Assembly (NCBI GenBank): GCA_903813345.2
Contig: CAIIXF020000002.1
Span: 15,448,467-15,508,466, forward strand
Length of the DNA stretch: 60,000 nt
Reading direction: 5' to 3'
Origin: Owenia fusiformis
Lineage: Eukaryota; Annelida; Polychaeta; Sabellida; Oweniidae
Numbering within the stretch: the first letter of the stretch is position 1; every line of letters starts with the position of its first letter. The notes beneath the pieces were generated by a model. It was not told the origin of the DNA. It searched no databases and worked only from the letters and a program-made list of their open reading frames with translations. A program made the translations under genes and the position numbers. Shown piece by piece: positions 26,704 through 39,600 of the stretch.

Positions 26704-27104
26704 AGATGAGAATTCAACCATGTATAGCTGGTTGAGATGTCTTAATACTCTGCCTCAAGGCACAAGATGAGAATTCAACCATGTAGAGCTGGTTGAGATG
26801 TCTTAATACTCTGCCTCAAGGCACAATATGAGAATTCAACCATGTAGAGCTGGTTGAGATGTCTTAATACTCTGCCTCAAGGCACAATATGAGAATTCAA
26901 CCATGTAGAGCTGGTTGAGATGTCTTAATACTCTGCCTCAAGGCACAAGATGAGAATTCAACCATGTAGAGCTGGTTGAGATGTCTTAATACTCTGCCTC
27001 AAGGCACAAGATGAGAATTCAACCATGTAGAGCTGGTTGAGATGTCTTAATACTCTGCCTCAAGGCACAAGATGAGAATTCAACCATGTAGAGCTGGTTG
27101 AGAT
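26704..27104. repeat. 60-61 bp satellite array, 7 copies
   Basis: Seven direct head-to-tail copies start at about 26706, 26766, 26827, 26888, 26949, 27010 and 27071 (last one partial). Copies are almost identical; variants are AAGATGAG/AATATGAG and TATAGC/GAGC. Each unit contains the inverted pair TCAACCA...TGGTTGA. The array begins 20 bp from the end of the 2.8 kb TIR element. Confidence 0.9.
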
Positions 27105-28979
27105 AGAGAGAATTCATGAGAATGTCAGATTCCTCGAGCCCGTGAAAAAATCAATATCACATGTACCTCTCTATTATACTATTTGATTTGTGTTTGCGAG
27201 AGACCCTTTCTTCTAGGTTAATGTAAGTTTCGTAAGTCTCTTTTGGTCATTCGAATCATGTGTCTGTATCTTACTTTTTCTGTTTGGAGCAAATGAAGAG
27301 TCTACTTATCATCTACTGTCATAGCCTAGAAGTATTCCTTGATGTCCCTAAAAGCAGGAAATATTTAATTAATATGGCGATTTTTTAGGATGAATTTGTA
27401 TGCGGATTTGTCCAAATTGTTTGGTATATATCATATCACGTACATCTGTGTTGCGCTATCTAGAGGTCTCTTTTTATACCCTATAAATTGGTACAAAAGG
27501 CCTGAAATGAAAAAGAACAACAGAGTCGGTATTGTAATAATTTGCTCAAAAGTATAGAAAAATATTCCCAACTTTTCTGTATTCTGCTAGTTCCATAGTA
27601 TATCACCGTCGTGTACGCCTTTTATTAAAATTCACACCAAGGTTGGATTTGCCATTAGATTCAGGGGCTGCAACATATAATCTTCCCGTCAATACGGCGT
27701 TCGTGTAACTCAAACTTTGTCATGTCATTGCTTAGCGGTCACACCAGTAAAGCTGTGTTCCCTCAGAAGATATATTGTATTTGTGAATGTCTTACCAATG
27801 GTATCCTCTTTGTTTTGATCAAATTCATTGTTCTCTTTTCAAGATTGCGCTACATTGAACTAAGCATATCGACAGCAAAAAAGCCGTTATTAGAACAGTA
27901 GAATGTCCATCTGAGTCATAATTAATCTAGTCGTACACAAATGGGACATGATGGACCATCAAGGGAGCTACAAAGTAAAACATCTTCATTGGACGATCAT
28001 AATGACCATTTTCTGACAAAATGGCGCTGTACTCCAGACATCATAGGACAAAATGGGACAACGTCAGACAATGTCCGATGACGTCCGGGGAACAACAGTG
28101 GATACTAGGACAAGTTGGGACAAAACGGACATAGGGACAAATCCCGACAATGTCGTCCCATTGGTGTACTGATAGCTAAACTGAAAACAATATGTGTATG
28201 AATGTCTTTCAAGATATAAGAGAGATGGTCTCTGTTAAGAAAGTTGCAATTTGCATTAGTAAGATGGTGTTTATGATGCATTTTAATGTTTTTTCAAATG
28301 AGTGTCCCTCTGAATAATAAATGGGGCGAGTTATAACTCCTTGCTATTTTTACAAACCATCTCATCATTACGGCGCGTCGGTCGGATTTTCTGATATTAT
28401 TGATAGTGCCCGTATCACCAATGATGTTCCATCTAAGAATTTGTTCATAATATCATTGCCACGTATGATGTCCTTGGTGTATGTTATTCATTCTTATATT
28501 TTTCAAATCATTTCATTCTTCATTATTTATTTTGTTATAATTGTCTATCTCAAGATATAACTCCATCTACTTCTATGCTTTCCTTACTGACTTGTCATGG
28601 GTATTCATTAGATTGAAAGCCCATGATAGAGTGAAAAAAGGCTCTTATTGTGTAAAGAAGAGTTTTGAAATTAGGTCACTGAATAAAGTAAAGTTGAAGG
28701 GAGATGGATGACTTTCTTTGAGATACACATAGGATCATTCAAAGAAAACAGCGGACTCATTCAACAATGCAATCACATATGTGTCCTGCAGCTTTGACAG
28801 ACTCCGCTGCAATGGTTCCCTACGAGGCCTTCGCTTAGAGGCCTATCTTTCTTGTTGGTGTAATAGTTTCCAAAAACAGACTCCGCTTACTCGGCTGGTT
28901 TAAAGAAATTACATTTAATGGTTTCACTTTTCAAATACTTTTACTGCGCTACTAAGCAAATTCTTCAGGACATTAGCAT
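27105..28979. other. Diverged repeat-zone DNA, no gene
   Basis: Contains diverged relatives of the flanking repeats. A CTCGAG box near 27133 resembles those at 19-22 kb. Segments at 27740-27900 and 28830-29060 resemble the downstream satellite of about 118 bp. A small TIR element sits at 27935-28166. No coding exon recognised. Confidence 0.5.
27935..28166. mobile_element. Small TIR element with GGGACA motifs
   Basis: The ends CACAAATGGGACATGATG and GACAATGTCGTCCCATTGGTG are inverted repeats. The interior is rich in GGGACA/GACGTCCG motifs that also pair. About 230 bp, non-coding. Confidence 0.65.
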
Positions 28980-30600
28980 GCCTGCAACTGTACTATTGTT
29001 GGTTTCTTCTATGGTTTGCAAGCATCAAGATTCTATGCTCATATACTGAACTGTGCTACTAGGCCTATCTTTCCTCACGGCATAATATCCGTTATTAGAA
29101 TGCCTTGACTACTTATCAGTGATATTCTCTATGCTTTGCTAGATTCTATGTTATCATATACTGAATTGCACTACGAGGCATATCTTTCTTCACGGCATAA
29201 TATCCGTTATTAGAATGCCTTGACTACTTATCAGTGATATCCTCTATGCTTTGCTAGATTATATGTTATCATATACTAACTGAGCAACTAGGCATATCTT
29301 TCTTTACGGCATAATATCCGTTATTAGAATGCCTTGACTACTTATCAGTGATATCCTTTATGCTTTGCTAGATTCTATGTTCTCATTTACTAAACTGAGC
29401 AACTAGGCCTATCTTTCTTCACGGCATAATATCCGTTATTAGAATGCCTTGACTACTTATCAGTGATATTCTCTATGCTTTGCTAGATTCTATGTTATCA
29501 TATACTCTAGGCCTATCTTTCTTCACGGCATAATATCCGTTGTTAGAATGCCTTGACTACTTATCAGTGATATCCTCTATGCTTTGCTAGATTATATGTT
29601 ATCATATACTGAATTGCACTACGAGGCATATCTTTCTTCACGGCATAATATCTGTTAATAGAATGCCTTGACTACTTATCAGTGATATCCTCTATGCTTT
29701 GCTAGATTATATGTTATCATATACTAACTGAGCAACTAGGCATATCTTTCTTCACGGCATAATACCCGTTATTAGAATGCCTTGACTACTTATCAGTGAT
29801 ATCCTCTATGCTTTGCTAGATTCTATGTTCTCATATACTAAACTGAGCAACTAGGCCTATCTTTCTTCATGGCATAATATCCGTTATTAGAATGCCCTGA
29901 CTACTTATCAGTGATATCCTCTATGCTTTGCTAGATTCTATGTTCTCATATACTGAACTGTGCTCCTGGGCCCATCTTTCTTCACGGCATAATATCCGTT
30001 ATTAGAATGCCTTGACTACTTATCAGTGATATCCTCTATGCTTTGCTAGATTCTATGTTGTCATATACTGAACTGTGCTACGCGGCATATCTTTCTCCAC
30101 GGCATAATATCCGTTTTTAGAATGCCTTGACTACTTATCAGTGATATCCTCTTTGCTTTGTTAGATTCTATGTTATCATATACTAAACTGAGCAACTAGG
30201 CCTATATTTCTTCACGGCATAATATCCGTTATTAGAATGTCTTGACTACTTATCAATGATATCCTCTATGCTTTGCTAGATTATATGTTATCATATACTA
30301 AACTGAGCAACTAGGCCTATCTTTCTTCACGGCATAATATCCGTTATTAGAATGCCTTGACTACTTATCAGTGATATCCTCTATGCTTTGCTAGATTCTA
30401 TGTTCTCATATACTAAACTGAGCAACTAGGCCTATCTTTCTTCACGGCATAATATCCGTTATTAGAATGCCTTGACTACTTATCAGTGATATCCTCTATG
30501 CTTTGCTAGATTCTATGTTCTCATATACTGCTCTGCGCTACTAGGCCTAAAACACTACACGGCATAATATACATTATTAGAATGCCTTGGCTGTCTTATC
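28980..30600. repeat. Satellite array of about 110-120 bp unit, about 14 copies
   Basis: Direct tandem units contain GGCATAATATCCGTTATTAG, AATGCCTTGACTACTTATCA, GTGATATCCTCTATGCTTTG and a more variable GAGCAACTAGGCCTATCTTT segment. Core boxes lie near 29079, 29198, 29308, 29424, 29525, 29640, 29757, 29872 and onward to about 30560. Unit length varies because some copies lack part of the variable segment. Copies decay at both edges (28830 leftwards, 30600-31180 rightwards). No coding capacity. Confidence 0.9.
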
Positions 30601-31922
30601 AATGATATCCTCTATGCGTTGATGGAGTATGTTATCACAAAATGTACTGCGCTACCGGGCATATCTTTCTTCTCGAAGTTTTTGCCGTCATTAAAATTCC
30701 TTTGGCTGTCTTTTCATTAATTTCCTATATGCTTTGCTGAAGTTTATGTTATCACATATCATATAATTTTGAGGGCAATTTCCTAACTCCTCCATGTACA
30801 TAGTATATTGATACGCTACCTTGATACAAAAGCCCTGAAGAAAAGCAAAAGAGTACTGTTGTTACTATTTATTGATAAAATCTTTAAAAGTAAAGACATA
30901 TATCCCTATTTTCAATTCCAGTTTCATTGTATATTATTAATGTCTAGTTCTGCAGGGCGCGTCTTTTGTTTATAAATCTCACCAAAGTCGGTATAGACAG
31001 GAGATTCATGGTCTGCAACAGATAGCCTTCTGGGGATATTCATTTTATTTTATTTTCTTTCTTATAATAAGAATCAGTGACTGTCTTATGGTTGGTATCC
31101 TCCTTGTTTTGCTTCAAAAGTATGTTCTCATATAATTTTCTAGCAGGCCTATCTTCCTTGCCAGCGTGGTAGGCGTTATGCTTAGAACTCAGCCATTTGT
31201 CCACATGAGGTTTTGTACCTGGAATTATTGATTGCCTGTGAATTCAACGTGACGTTAGTATCTTCTTGACTCGACTTATTTATTTGAATGTTTCCATGTA
31301 CTTTGCAAACGGTATAAATCTTTCTTTTCAGCATAGTTGATATCATTATGGTTGGGATTGCAACTGTTGCGCACTTCAAGTCTTTGACCAGTCATACGTT
31401 TACATTATTGGTTCCCTGAGATAATTACCTACAACTGGTATATATTTTTTCATATGGTGGTTTCAAAAAGGCATAAAATAGATTCACCGTTTTACAATAG
31501 ACCAGATGCGAGTAGAAATAATCTTGATTTACGTCATTAAATATTCAAAATTCAGTCAAAGTGATCTCATATTTGAAATATGCATGTAAAAGTACATCCA
31601 GAAATATGGTTTCGAAAATTGTCTATCAACTTTGAAAATTAAATTTTTTGGAAAATGTGACTTCTTGTTCGGGTTGATTCCCCATAGACCCCATGTTACA
31701 AAATCACAAAAAGTGAATTATCTTCTCTTGTATTGGACAGATAACATTTTCTTTTACTGGACATATTTTAATTTGCATAACTATTAGATACATGAGGGTT
31801 ATATAAAAATTGAACCACGCAAATAGATGTAATTTAAGTTAAATGGAACTTTCTACTATACCCGCCATGCTATCTGACCCGAACGAGCCAACTGGTGGTG
31901 AATCTGGTAACTACCTACTCGC

Positions 31923-33671
31923 GGCTTTGTATAAAAAACCTCCTACCCACGTACCCTCGTACCCACGTACGTGGGTCCTGACCCAGTCTTTAAAGAGTTA
32001 AATCTTTAACATTTTTTAAACATTATTCTATCTCAATGTATGCTTAATTATGGATGAATTTATGTACCCATATATGCCTTTATTTCTAGATCGGACATCT
32101 GTCTCGTCATAAAATAAAGCCGGTGTGAAAGAAATGATGGTCCCCCAGGGATTTTGGTCCCCTTTCTTAACGGCCCTTACTGGCCCTGATTGTGTATAAG
32201 ATAATGAGGTAAACAGTTGTAGTTAGGTCACCATGTAAATCAATGGAGAGTAGGACCATAATTTGATAGGACATTCTACACTTTTACACCGGCATTGCAT
32301 AATGTTCATTTGAGCTATTTGAGTGTTGTTTTTGATATATCGAAGCGATTTTTTGTTGATCGGGCAGTCTTACAGTGTACAACCAATCTATTGCTTGGCG
32401 CAAATTGGCCACATGGGGCATGTGTTGTAAAGTGCTGTAGTTTTTGACTCCATGAGCAGAATATGGTCAAACTTTCACAACAAAATTCACATTGAATGAC
32501 CTGAATGATTCTGGATTGACGAAGTTATTCAACTTTTCATCGGTCCTGTTTTTTAACACCCTGTAGTTTCGATTTTTATCACATATACTTTTTATTCTTT
32601 CAAACGATATTACAAGTATTCATTGTTTGCACGACAGATTTGAACTATACGTGTAATTTGTCTTATGTCTTTTATTTAATTTAACATCAGAATTGGAGAT
32701 ACAAAGTGAAAGAGTGATCAATTCACACGATCTCAAGGAATAATAAAGGCTGCATTTCTGTTTAACCGTGGCGCAATTGAATAACGAAATATTTGAAAAG
32801 TAGAAGGATTCGCTATATTCGTTTTTAATCGCTTTTTGGCACAATTTAAGGATAATTGTGCGCACTAGTTCAGTGAATCATTTAGATGGAATTAAAAGTT
32901 AGAGTTGCCAAACTTATGCAGGGGAGTGTAAGTTTGGTTTTGTAAACTTCGACATTATTCATGGCCGTTTGATCCATAATTAGGTAATATGAAGAGTAGA
33001 GTTTTATTTTGACAATGATTTGATGTAAAACTGGTTTGAATGATAAAAGTTCAGTTTTGTAGTTTCTAGCTTTTTGCGCGTAAAACGTGAATACAATGGA
33101 CAACAACGACACCAAATCTTTGACTAACATACGTTAATAACGTATAATATTCGTAAGAATGAATTCTAATAACATTTGAAATAAACATCTTATAAAATGT
33201 GGTGAATTTAATTGGTTGGAAACTCTAAGAAATATATTTTTAAAAAGATGTCAACTTTTGGACAAGGGTAAACTTCCCGGGACATTTACAATCTGCATGA
33301 GGTAACAGGAGGCACGGATTGCACTGAACGAAGGCTAGGGGATTGCAAATCAGCACTGATGTGTTATACAGGTAAGACTGCCCGATCAACAAAAAACATT
33401 TCGACATATCAAAAACATAAATCAAATAGCTCAAAAATTATGAACATTTATGCAATTCCGGCTTTATTTTATTTTACTAGAGAGATGTCAGACCTATAAA
33501 TAAAGGCATATGGATGCATAAATTCATCTATAATTCAGGATAAACTGAGATTGAATAATGTTTTAAACATTTAAAAATTTAACTCTTTAAAGACTGGGTC
33601 AGGACCCACGTACGTGGGTACGAGGGTACGTGGGTAGGAGGTTTTTTCCCAGTTTTTTTTTATACAAAGCC
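31923..33671. mobile_element. Near-palindromic foldback element in the 3' region of the GH16 gene
   Basis: The ends GGCTTTGTATAAA are inverted. Long arms pair inward: CCTCCTACCCACGTACCCTC with its complement at about 33625, GGTCCTGACCCAGTCTTTAA with 33585-33605, and CCGATCAACAAAAAA with TTTTTTGTTGATCGG. Pairing continues to the AGTCTTAC/GTAAGACT pair near 32370 and 33370, so at least the outer 450 bp on each side form one hairpin. The right end stops 28 bp past the GH16 stop codon at 33700. No transposase seen. Confidence 0.8.
33463..33468 (-). terminator. Candidate element-derived polyadenylation signal
   Basis: AATAAA on the minus strand (a second copy overlaps at 33468-33473), about 230 bp past the GH16 stop codon and inside the foldback element's arm. 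No AATAAA lies between the stop and the element. Use in 3' end formation is inferred. Confidence 0.35.
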
Positions 33672-33699
33672 ATCGTTGTTATGTCTTTTGTTGTTATTT

Positions 33700-36600
33700 C
33701 TAATTTCTTTGCCAAACTCTGACGTAATCCACCTCCATGGCAACATCGTCACCCCGCCAAGTACTATACCACCCAGACCTGCCATTCCAGAAATCTTCAT
33801 TTGCTTGGGGAGAGTTATTCGACCATGGTTTAGGATATGGGAGGCTTTGTACATTGTCCGGGAAATAACCATTTGTTCCCCCAACAGCAACGTTCAGAAT
33901 GAGGTAGAACTAGTAATAAGAAATAATATTGATAATCTTACAACACATATTCACGGGCATGAATCTAAAGCTTTATTCGCTATAACGGAGCATGTTATTT
34001 TTATAAAAACACTAAGAAAACTTCAAAATTCATTTTTTAACTCATATGTTTCGTTATACCAAAGAAAATTACTTATGCAAATGCAAATGGTAAAAATTAC
34101 AATATTTGAATCATTGTCTGTCTTCCTTTAGGCTATGATTTATTGCTTATTTGGAGTCAGTACGAGAGCTGTGTATAAGGTAATTTCTAATGATTTAAGG
34201 ACGTTATATTACTTCTCGATTAAAAGGTGCGTCTGTCCCCTGTCCTTCCCAAGGGTTTGGTCCAGTACACCCTCCCCAGTTGTAGTAACCCTCCGACGGA
34301 GTGGGTACATTCAGCACCAGATTCCCGTTCTCAAAAACCCTAATAACAAAAATACAACTTGAAAAAAGAAATACAAAACTCCTTCAAATTCCATAAAAAT
34401 AGTAAATAGTAAGTACTAGGCTTTTAATTATAATTTACATAAAAAATTACACTTTTACGACACTTTTCCTCACAGCATATAATTTAATTCCACTGAATCT
34501 GTATACAATTGGGATGAAATGATTGATGCAGAAACATCTTTAGTACAGCCACCTAAAAGATATAAAACAAATGGAATCACAGGTGATTTCCTTTCAAATG
34601 AAGAACTTTCTCGGCAAATAATGGAAACAATAGATAGGATAACAAATGAAGAAGTATCTGTCAATCAAATAAAAACTCTTTATGACACATTTGTTAAGAC
34701 AGTGTCATCAGAAATGGACCGTTTATGTGAATCGATACCCCAGCAAACCAATCCAAACCACAAACGTTCTAAATCATGTAGAAAACCTTATTGGAGTGCT
34801 GAGCTTCAATCATTATGGGATAAGGTTCAAAAAGCTGAACAAACATGGATACAATGCAAAGATACAGCAAAAAGACAATGTCTCAAAGCAACTTATTGTA
34901 TTGAAAGGCGTTGTTTTGATAGAAGTCTAAGGAAAGCTAAGCGCAGATATCAGAAGCAAGAACAAGACCATCTATTTGATCTGTACAAATCATCCAGTTC
35001 ACAGGACTTTTGGAAATACATAGGGAAAATAGGAATAGCCAACGAGCGTACCAAAGATGTTCCGTGGACAATGAAAAATCAATCTGGTGAATTGGTGTAT
35101 GATAAACAGCTAATTCTGAACCACTGGGCTGACACATATGAAAAATTATATTCATCCGCTCAGAATAATCCTATGTTTGACTCTGATCACTTAGAATATA
35201 TAAAACAACAAGTAGCCAATATAGAAAGTAATGATACCGACAATAATTTAGACATAAATAAAGATATTTCATTTAAAGAGGTTGTAGAGGCAGTCAGTAG
35301 GGCCAAAGTTCGTAAAGCTGTAGGAATTGACTCTATACCAGCTGAGGCTTTGAAAAATCCACTTTGTATAACCATGTTACACAGAATTATGTTACTCTGT
35401 TTTAACTCTGGCACTGTGCCAAGTCAGTGGATGGAGGGTATTATACACCCAATATATAAAGATGGAGACCCATGTAATCCTCTGAACTATCGTGCCATTA
35501 CATTAATATCTGTGCCTTGCAAGGTCTACACTGATATTTTGAACAAGCGCCTAACTCAATTCCTTGAGGACAATAACCTTATTCATGATGAACAAGGGGG
35601 CTTTCGCAAGGGACGTGGTTGTCAAGAACAAGTTCACAGTGTCTACTCAATCATAAATAATAGGAAACTTTCTAAGCTCGATACTTTTATTTGCTACATT
35701 GACGCAACTAAGGCATTCTCGAGTGTTAATCGAGACTGCCTATGGTATAAACTCAATAAGATTGGCATCAAAGGCAAAATCTTTAAAGCAGTTCAATCCC
35801 TATATGAAGATGTGACATGTAACATCCGCATAAATGGTCTACTATCTCCAAAAGTAAACGTAAGCAATGGCTGCCGGGAAGGCTGTCTGCTATCCCCGAC
35901 ATTATTTTCAGTGTATGTGAATGATCTGGTGTCCGACATTAACAGTCTACAATGTGGAATACAAATGGAGGACGAGAACATAGGCATCCTTCTTTATGCT
36001 GATGACATAGCGCTTATTGCAAGCTCAGCTGATAACTTACAACAGATGTTAAACACTCTACATGAATGGTGCCGCAAATGGAGACTTCTAATTAACCCTC
36101 GAAAATCTAAAATAGTGCATTATCGCCCAAAATCACATCCTAGGTCAGACTTTGCTTTTAAATGTGGGGACTTTGATCTAGATTATACAGACACTTATAA
36201 ATATCTGGGGATCTGGCTCCAAGAGCATGTGGACTCAACACATTCTGCCAAAGAAATTGCAAAATCAGCAAATAGAGCCCTGAGTGTGATTATCAGCAAA
36301 TACAAGCAAACTGGGGGTATGGAGTTCGCAGTTTACAACAAGCTATATGACTCTTTAGTCCAGCCTATACTTAACTATGGCTCATCTATATTTGGCCTCA
36401 ACCAACATCAATGCCTGAACAATGTTCAAAATAAAGCTGGCAAGTTCTTTCTAGGTGTAAACAAACGCACTAGTAATGAGGCTGTAAGAGGAGATCTAGG
36501 ATGGGACACTCCACATTTAAAACAAAAGGTGGAATGTGCTAGATTGTTCATTAAACTGAAGTCCATGAATCAGAATAGGCTGAATTTTAAAATACATGAA

Positions 36601-39600
36601 TGGTCCATTAAACGGAAAAGCAGTTGGGACTTTAAAGTTAATTCAATGTTAAATACATGTAATATAAATTTCACTGGTCATACCAAGGACATTTTAAAAC
36701 AGTTTACTAACTCTCTTCGAAATTCTGATAAATTTATCCATAACATATGGGATGATAGAAATAATGAAACTAATGGCAATAAATTGAGACAATATAGACT
36801 GTACAAATATGGTGTTTGCAAGGAAGGGTATTTGGCCCTACCAAAGCATCACCGTAGGTCACTCGCTAGATTCAGAACTGGTACTTTACCCTTAGCAATT
36901 GAAACAGGGCGCTACACAGGTATACCATTACACGAAAGGAAATGCTTATTATGTGACATGAATTGTATTGAAGATGAAAAGCATTTCTTATTAGAATGTA
37001 GCCATTATGATGATCTAAGATGTGATTTTTATGAAAATGTTAAACAGAAATTGCCTTATTTAGATGTAACATCAGCCAATTCTACACTTTTTTTTGTCTC
37101 CATTATGAATTGTACTTCACTCCAAAGACCATTAGGAGCTTTAGTTTATAATATGTGCAATAAGAGATCTCTTAATATTGATAGGCTATAATCACTAAAT
37201 GAGTATGCATGTCACCTAAGTTCCCTTTATAAAATATTTATTTAAAATGTATCTAGTCAGAAACTCCTTGGTTTTATGATGCCTCTTTTTAGTGCTTTGA
37301 GCTATCAACCCTGGGGAAGATGGTCTCAATTCAGTACTGCAGAGGTGAATATTATCTATGGGTTTCTTGTTTTATTTATTCACTGCTCATGCAACTCCCA
37401 TTTAGTGCAATATATGTATTTATTATTCAATATGCATCTCATATTTAGTGCAATATATGCATTTATTGTAATATTTGTCTTCAAACATATGCATTATGTA
37501 TTTCACATTTAGTGCAATATTCATATTAATTGTAATATTTGACCATATGCAATATACTACTTACATTTAGTGCAATATATGTATTAATCATGCAATATGC
37601 ATCTCACATTTAGTGCAATACATGTATTTATTGTAATATTTGTCTTCAACCGATGCATTGTGTATTTCACATTTAGTGCAGTGTTCATATTTATTGTAAT
37701 ATTTGACCATAGTGCAACATGCTACTTACATTAAGTGCAATACATGTATATGAATTTATTGTAATAACAGTCTTCGACCATATGCATGATACAATTCACA
37801 TTTAGTGCGATATTTGTATTTATTGTAATTTTTGACCATATGCAACATGCTACTCTCATTTAGTGCAATATATGTATTTATTATGCAATATCGATATCAC
37901 ATTAGGTGCAATATATGTATTTAATATAATGATTGACAATATCATTCCATGAACTGCTTATTTATTTATGCCAAACTGATTAATCAGACTGAATTTATAT
38001 CATTGGTTATTAATCATGTATAAATTTTTTTACCAGGGACATTTTTTGTCTCTGTCTTTATGAGTGTTGACCCAAGCTGCCCATTGGGGGTAGTAATGGG
38101 TGACACTCAGATATAATGTATACTGTGTCTCATAAGTCGGCACCGGCTGGTGATGTTACAAAATGTTGTTTTTATTATGTATTTTATATGTATATTGTAA
38201 TGTCAGTGACACAAAAATAAACTATTTTAAACTAAAAAAAAACTCTAAAATTTCTGATCGTATTGAATATGTATATCCATTCTTAAATAACATATGCATT
38301 GACAAGGGAAACCTTATTAATGGAAATAAATTAAGAACATATAAGGAATTTAAATTTGGTGTCTGCACTGAACAGTTTATAAAGGTAACTGGTCAACTCG
38401 TACCCAAGACAACTCGTACCCAAGTCAAGTCGTACCCAAGACAACTCGTACCCAAGTATTGCCTGGGTCACATAGGCGCCGGGCGCCGGCCGATGAGTAG
38501 TCATCGGCCGATTTCTAAATCGACCGGGCGCCGGCGACTTTTCACCGATGTCTTGATCTAATCGTGAGTATGGTCACATTAGTAAAGGCATCGTACGGCG
38601 CCCGCAATCAATTGAATCTGAAAGACATCGTACGGGTATCGCAAGGCTATCTGCCGATGCCCGTACGGCACCCGCCAGGACATCGGTCGATCAACAGGCC
38701 TCTAGATTTATACTTAATTCTTGTATGACCCAGTATGACTGTTCCACATGGCGTGAATGCAAGATTCGAAAACGAAATACTTCGCTAGACAGGACTTCAA
38801 GGTTAATAATGCTTTCATGCAATAAAAATCAGAAAAAGAAGATCCTCTTTTCGAGTAAATAGGTTCAATATTTTAAAAAAAAATGCTGACATGGGGTCCC
38901 TATTCATAATTTTTCAAATTTTTTGATTGATAGTTTTTTCTATCATGGGTACTCCAATTGAAAGAAAACACATTGTTTTAATAAAAACACTGTATTTATG
39001 CCCAGAAAGTACTCATGGTGAAAGTTATGACCGTCTAAAATCACTTGCCATACTGCACGTGGTCTTTTCATCAAAGTGCACCCTGACCTTAATTCATTTT
39101 TAGATCTTTCATATAAACAAATACTATGTCTACCTATATATGGCCAATTGGCCTAATCCCCTCTATCCTTAGCCTTTGGCATATTAACTGTAATTATTGA
39201 GACAGTGAACTTCGTATTAAAATTGTGACCCTTCAAAATACTACTCACAAAATCAGTCAGAAGATTTTTAAAATAAATGATTTGTAATGCTATATGCATG
39301 AGTGAATATACGTATAAAAATGTATCACTCTATTCAATGTGTATGATAGACATACACGATTAATGTCAATATAAGAACGACTAGATCAACCCACCCACCC
39401 AGCCATTCAGATGTGTGTCATTGTTTTACAGTAAGCCTAATCGTTCCATTTATGTTTTATAAAAAATCTCTGACAGTATGTAGTAATTATAATTCCTTAC
39501 CTCATTATTTTTAGAACCTTTTTATCACTTTATAAGTAATCATTATTAAGATTTATCAAACAAATCAACACGCACAATCCCAAGATGACCGTGCGATGCC

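Noticed and set aside
26704-27104. CRISPR-like regular array
   Set aside because: The whole 60-61 bp unit is repeated with no unique spacers, and the context is eukaryotic. It is a satellite.
28980-30600. Array of tRNA- or snRNA-like genes
   Set aside because: No cloverleaf, A/B box pair or conserved RNA fold was recognised; the units are satellite-like.
33676-34131. 151-codon + strand frame
   Set aside because: It is antisense to the GH16 last exon, whose minus translation matches the family and keeps splice phase.
33700-34339. Separate GH16 pseudogene
   Set aside because: Phase at 43469/34339 (AT|G) and 34213/33909 (GAA|TTC) and the total length of 449 residues fit a single gene with exons at 43-50 kb.
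34519-37191. Autonomous, active LINE
   Set aside because: The reverse transcriptase frame is intact, but the endonuclease domain is absent, so it is 5'-truncated.
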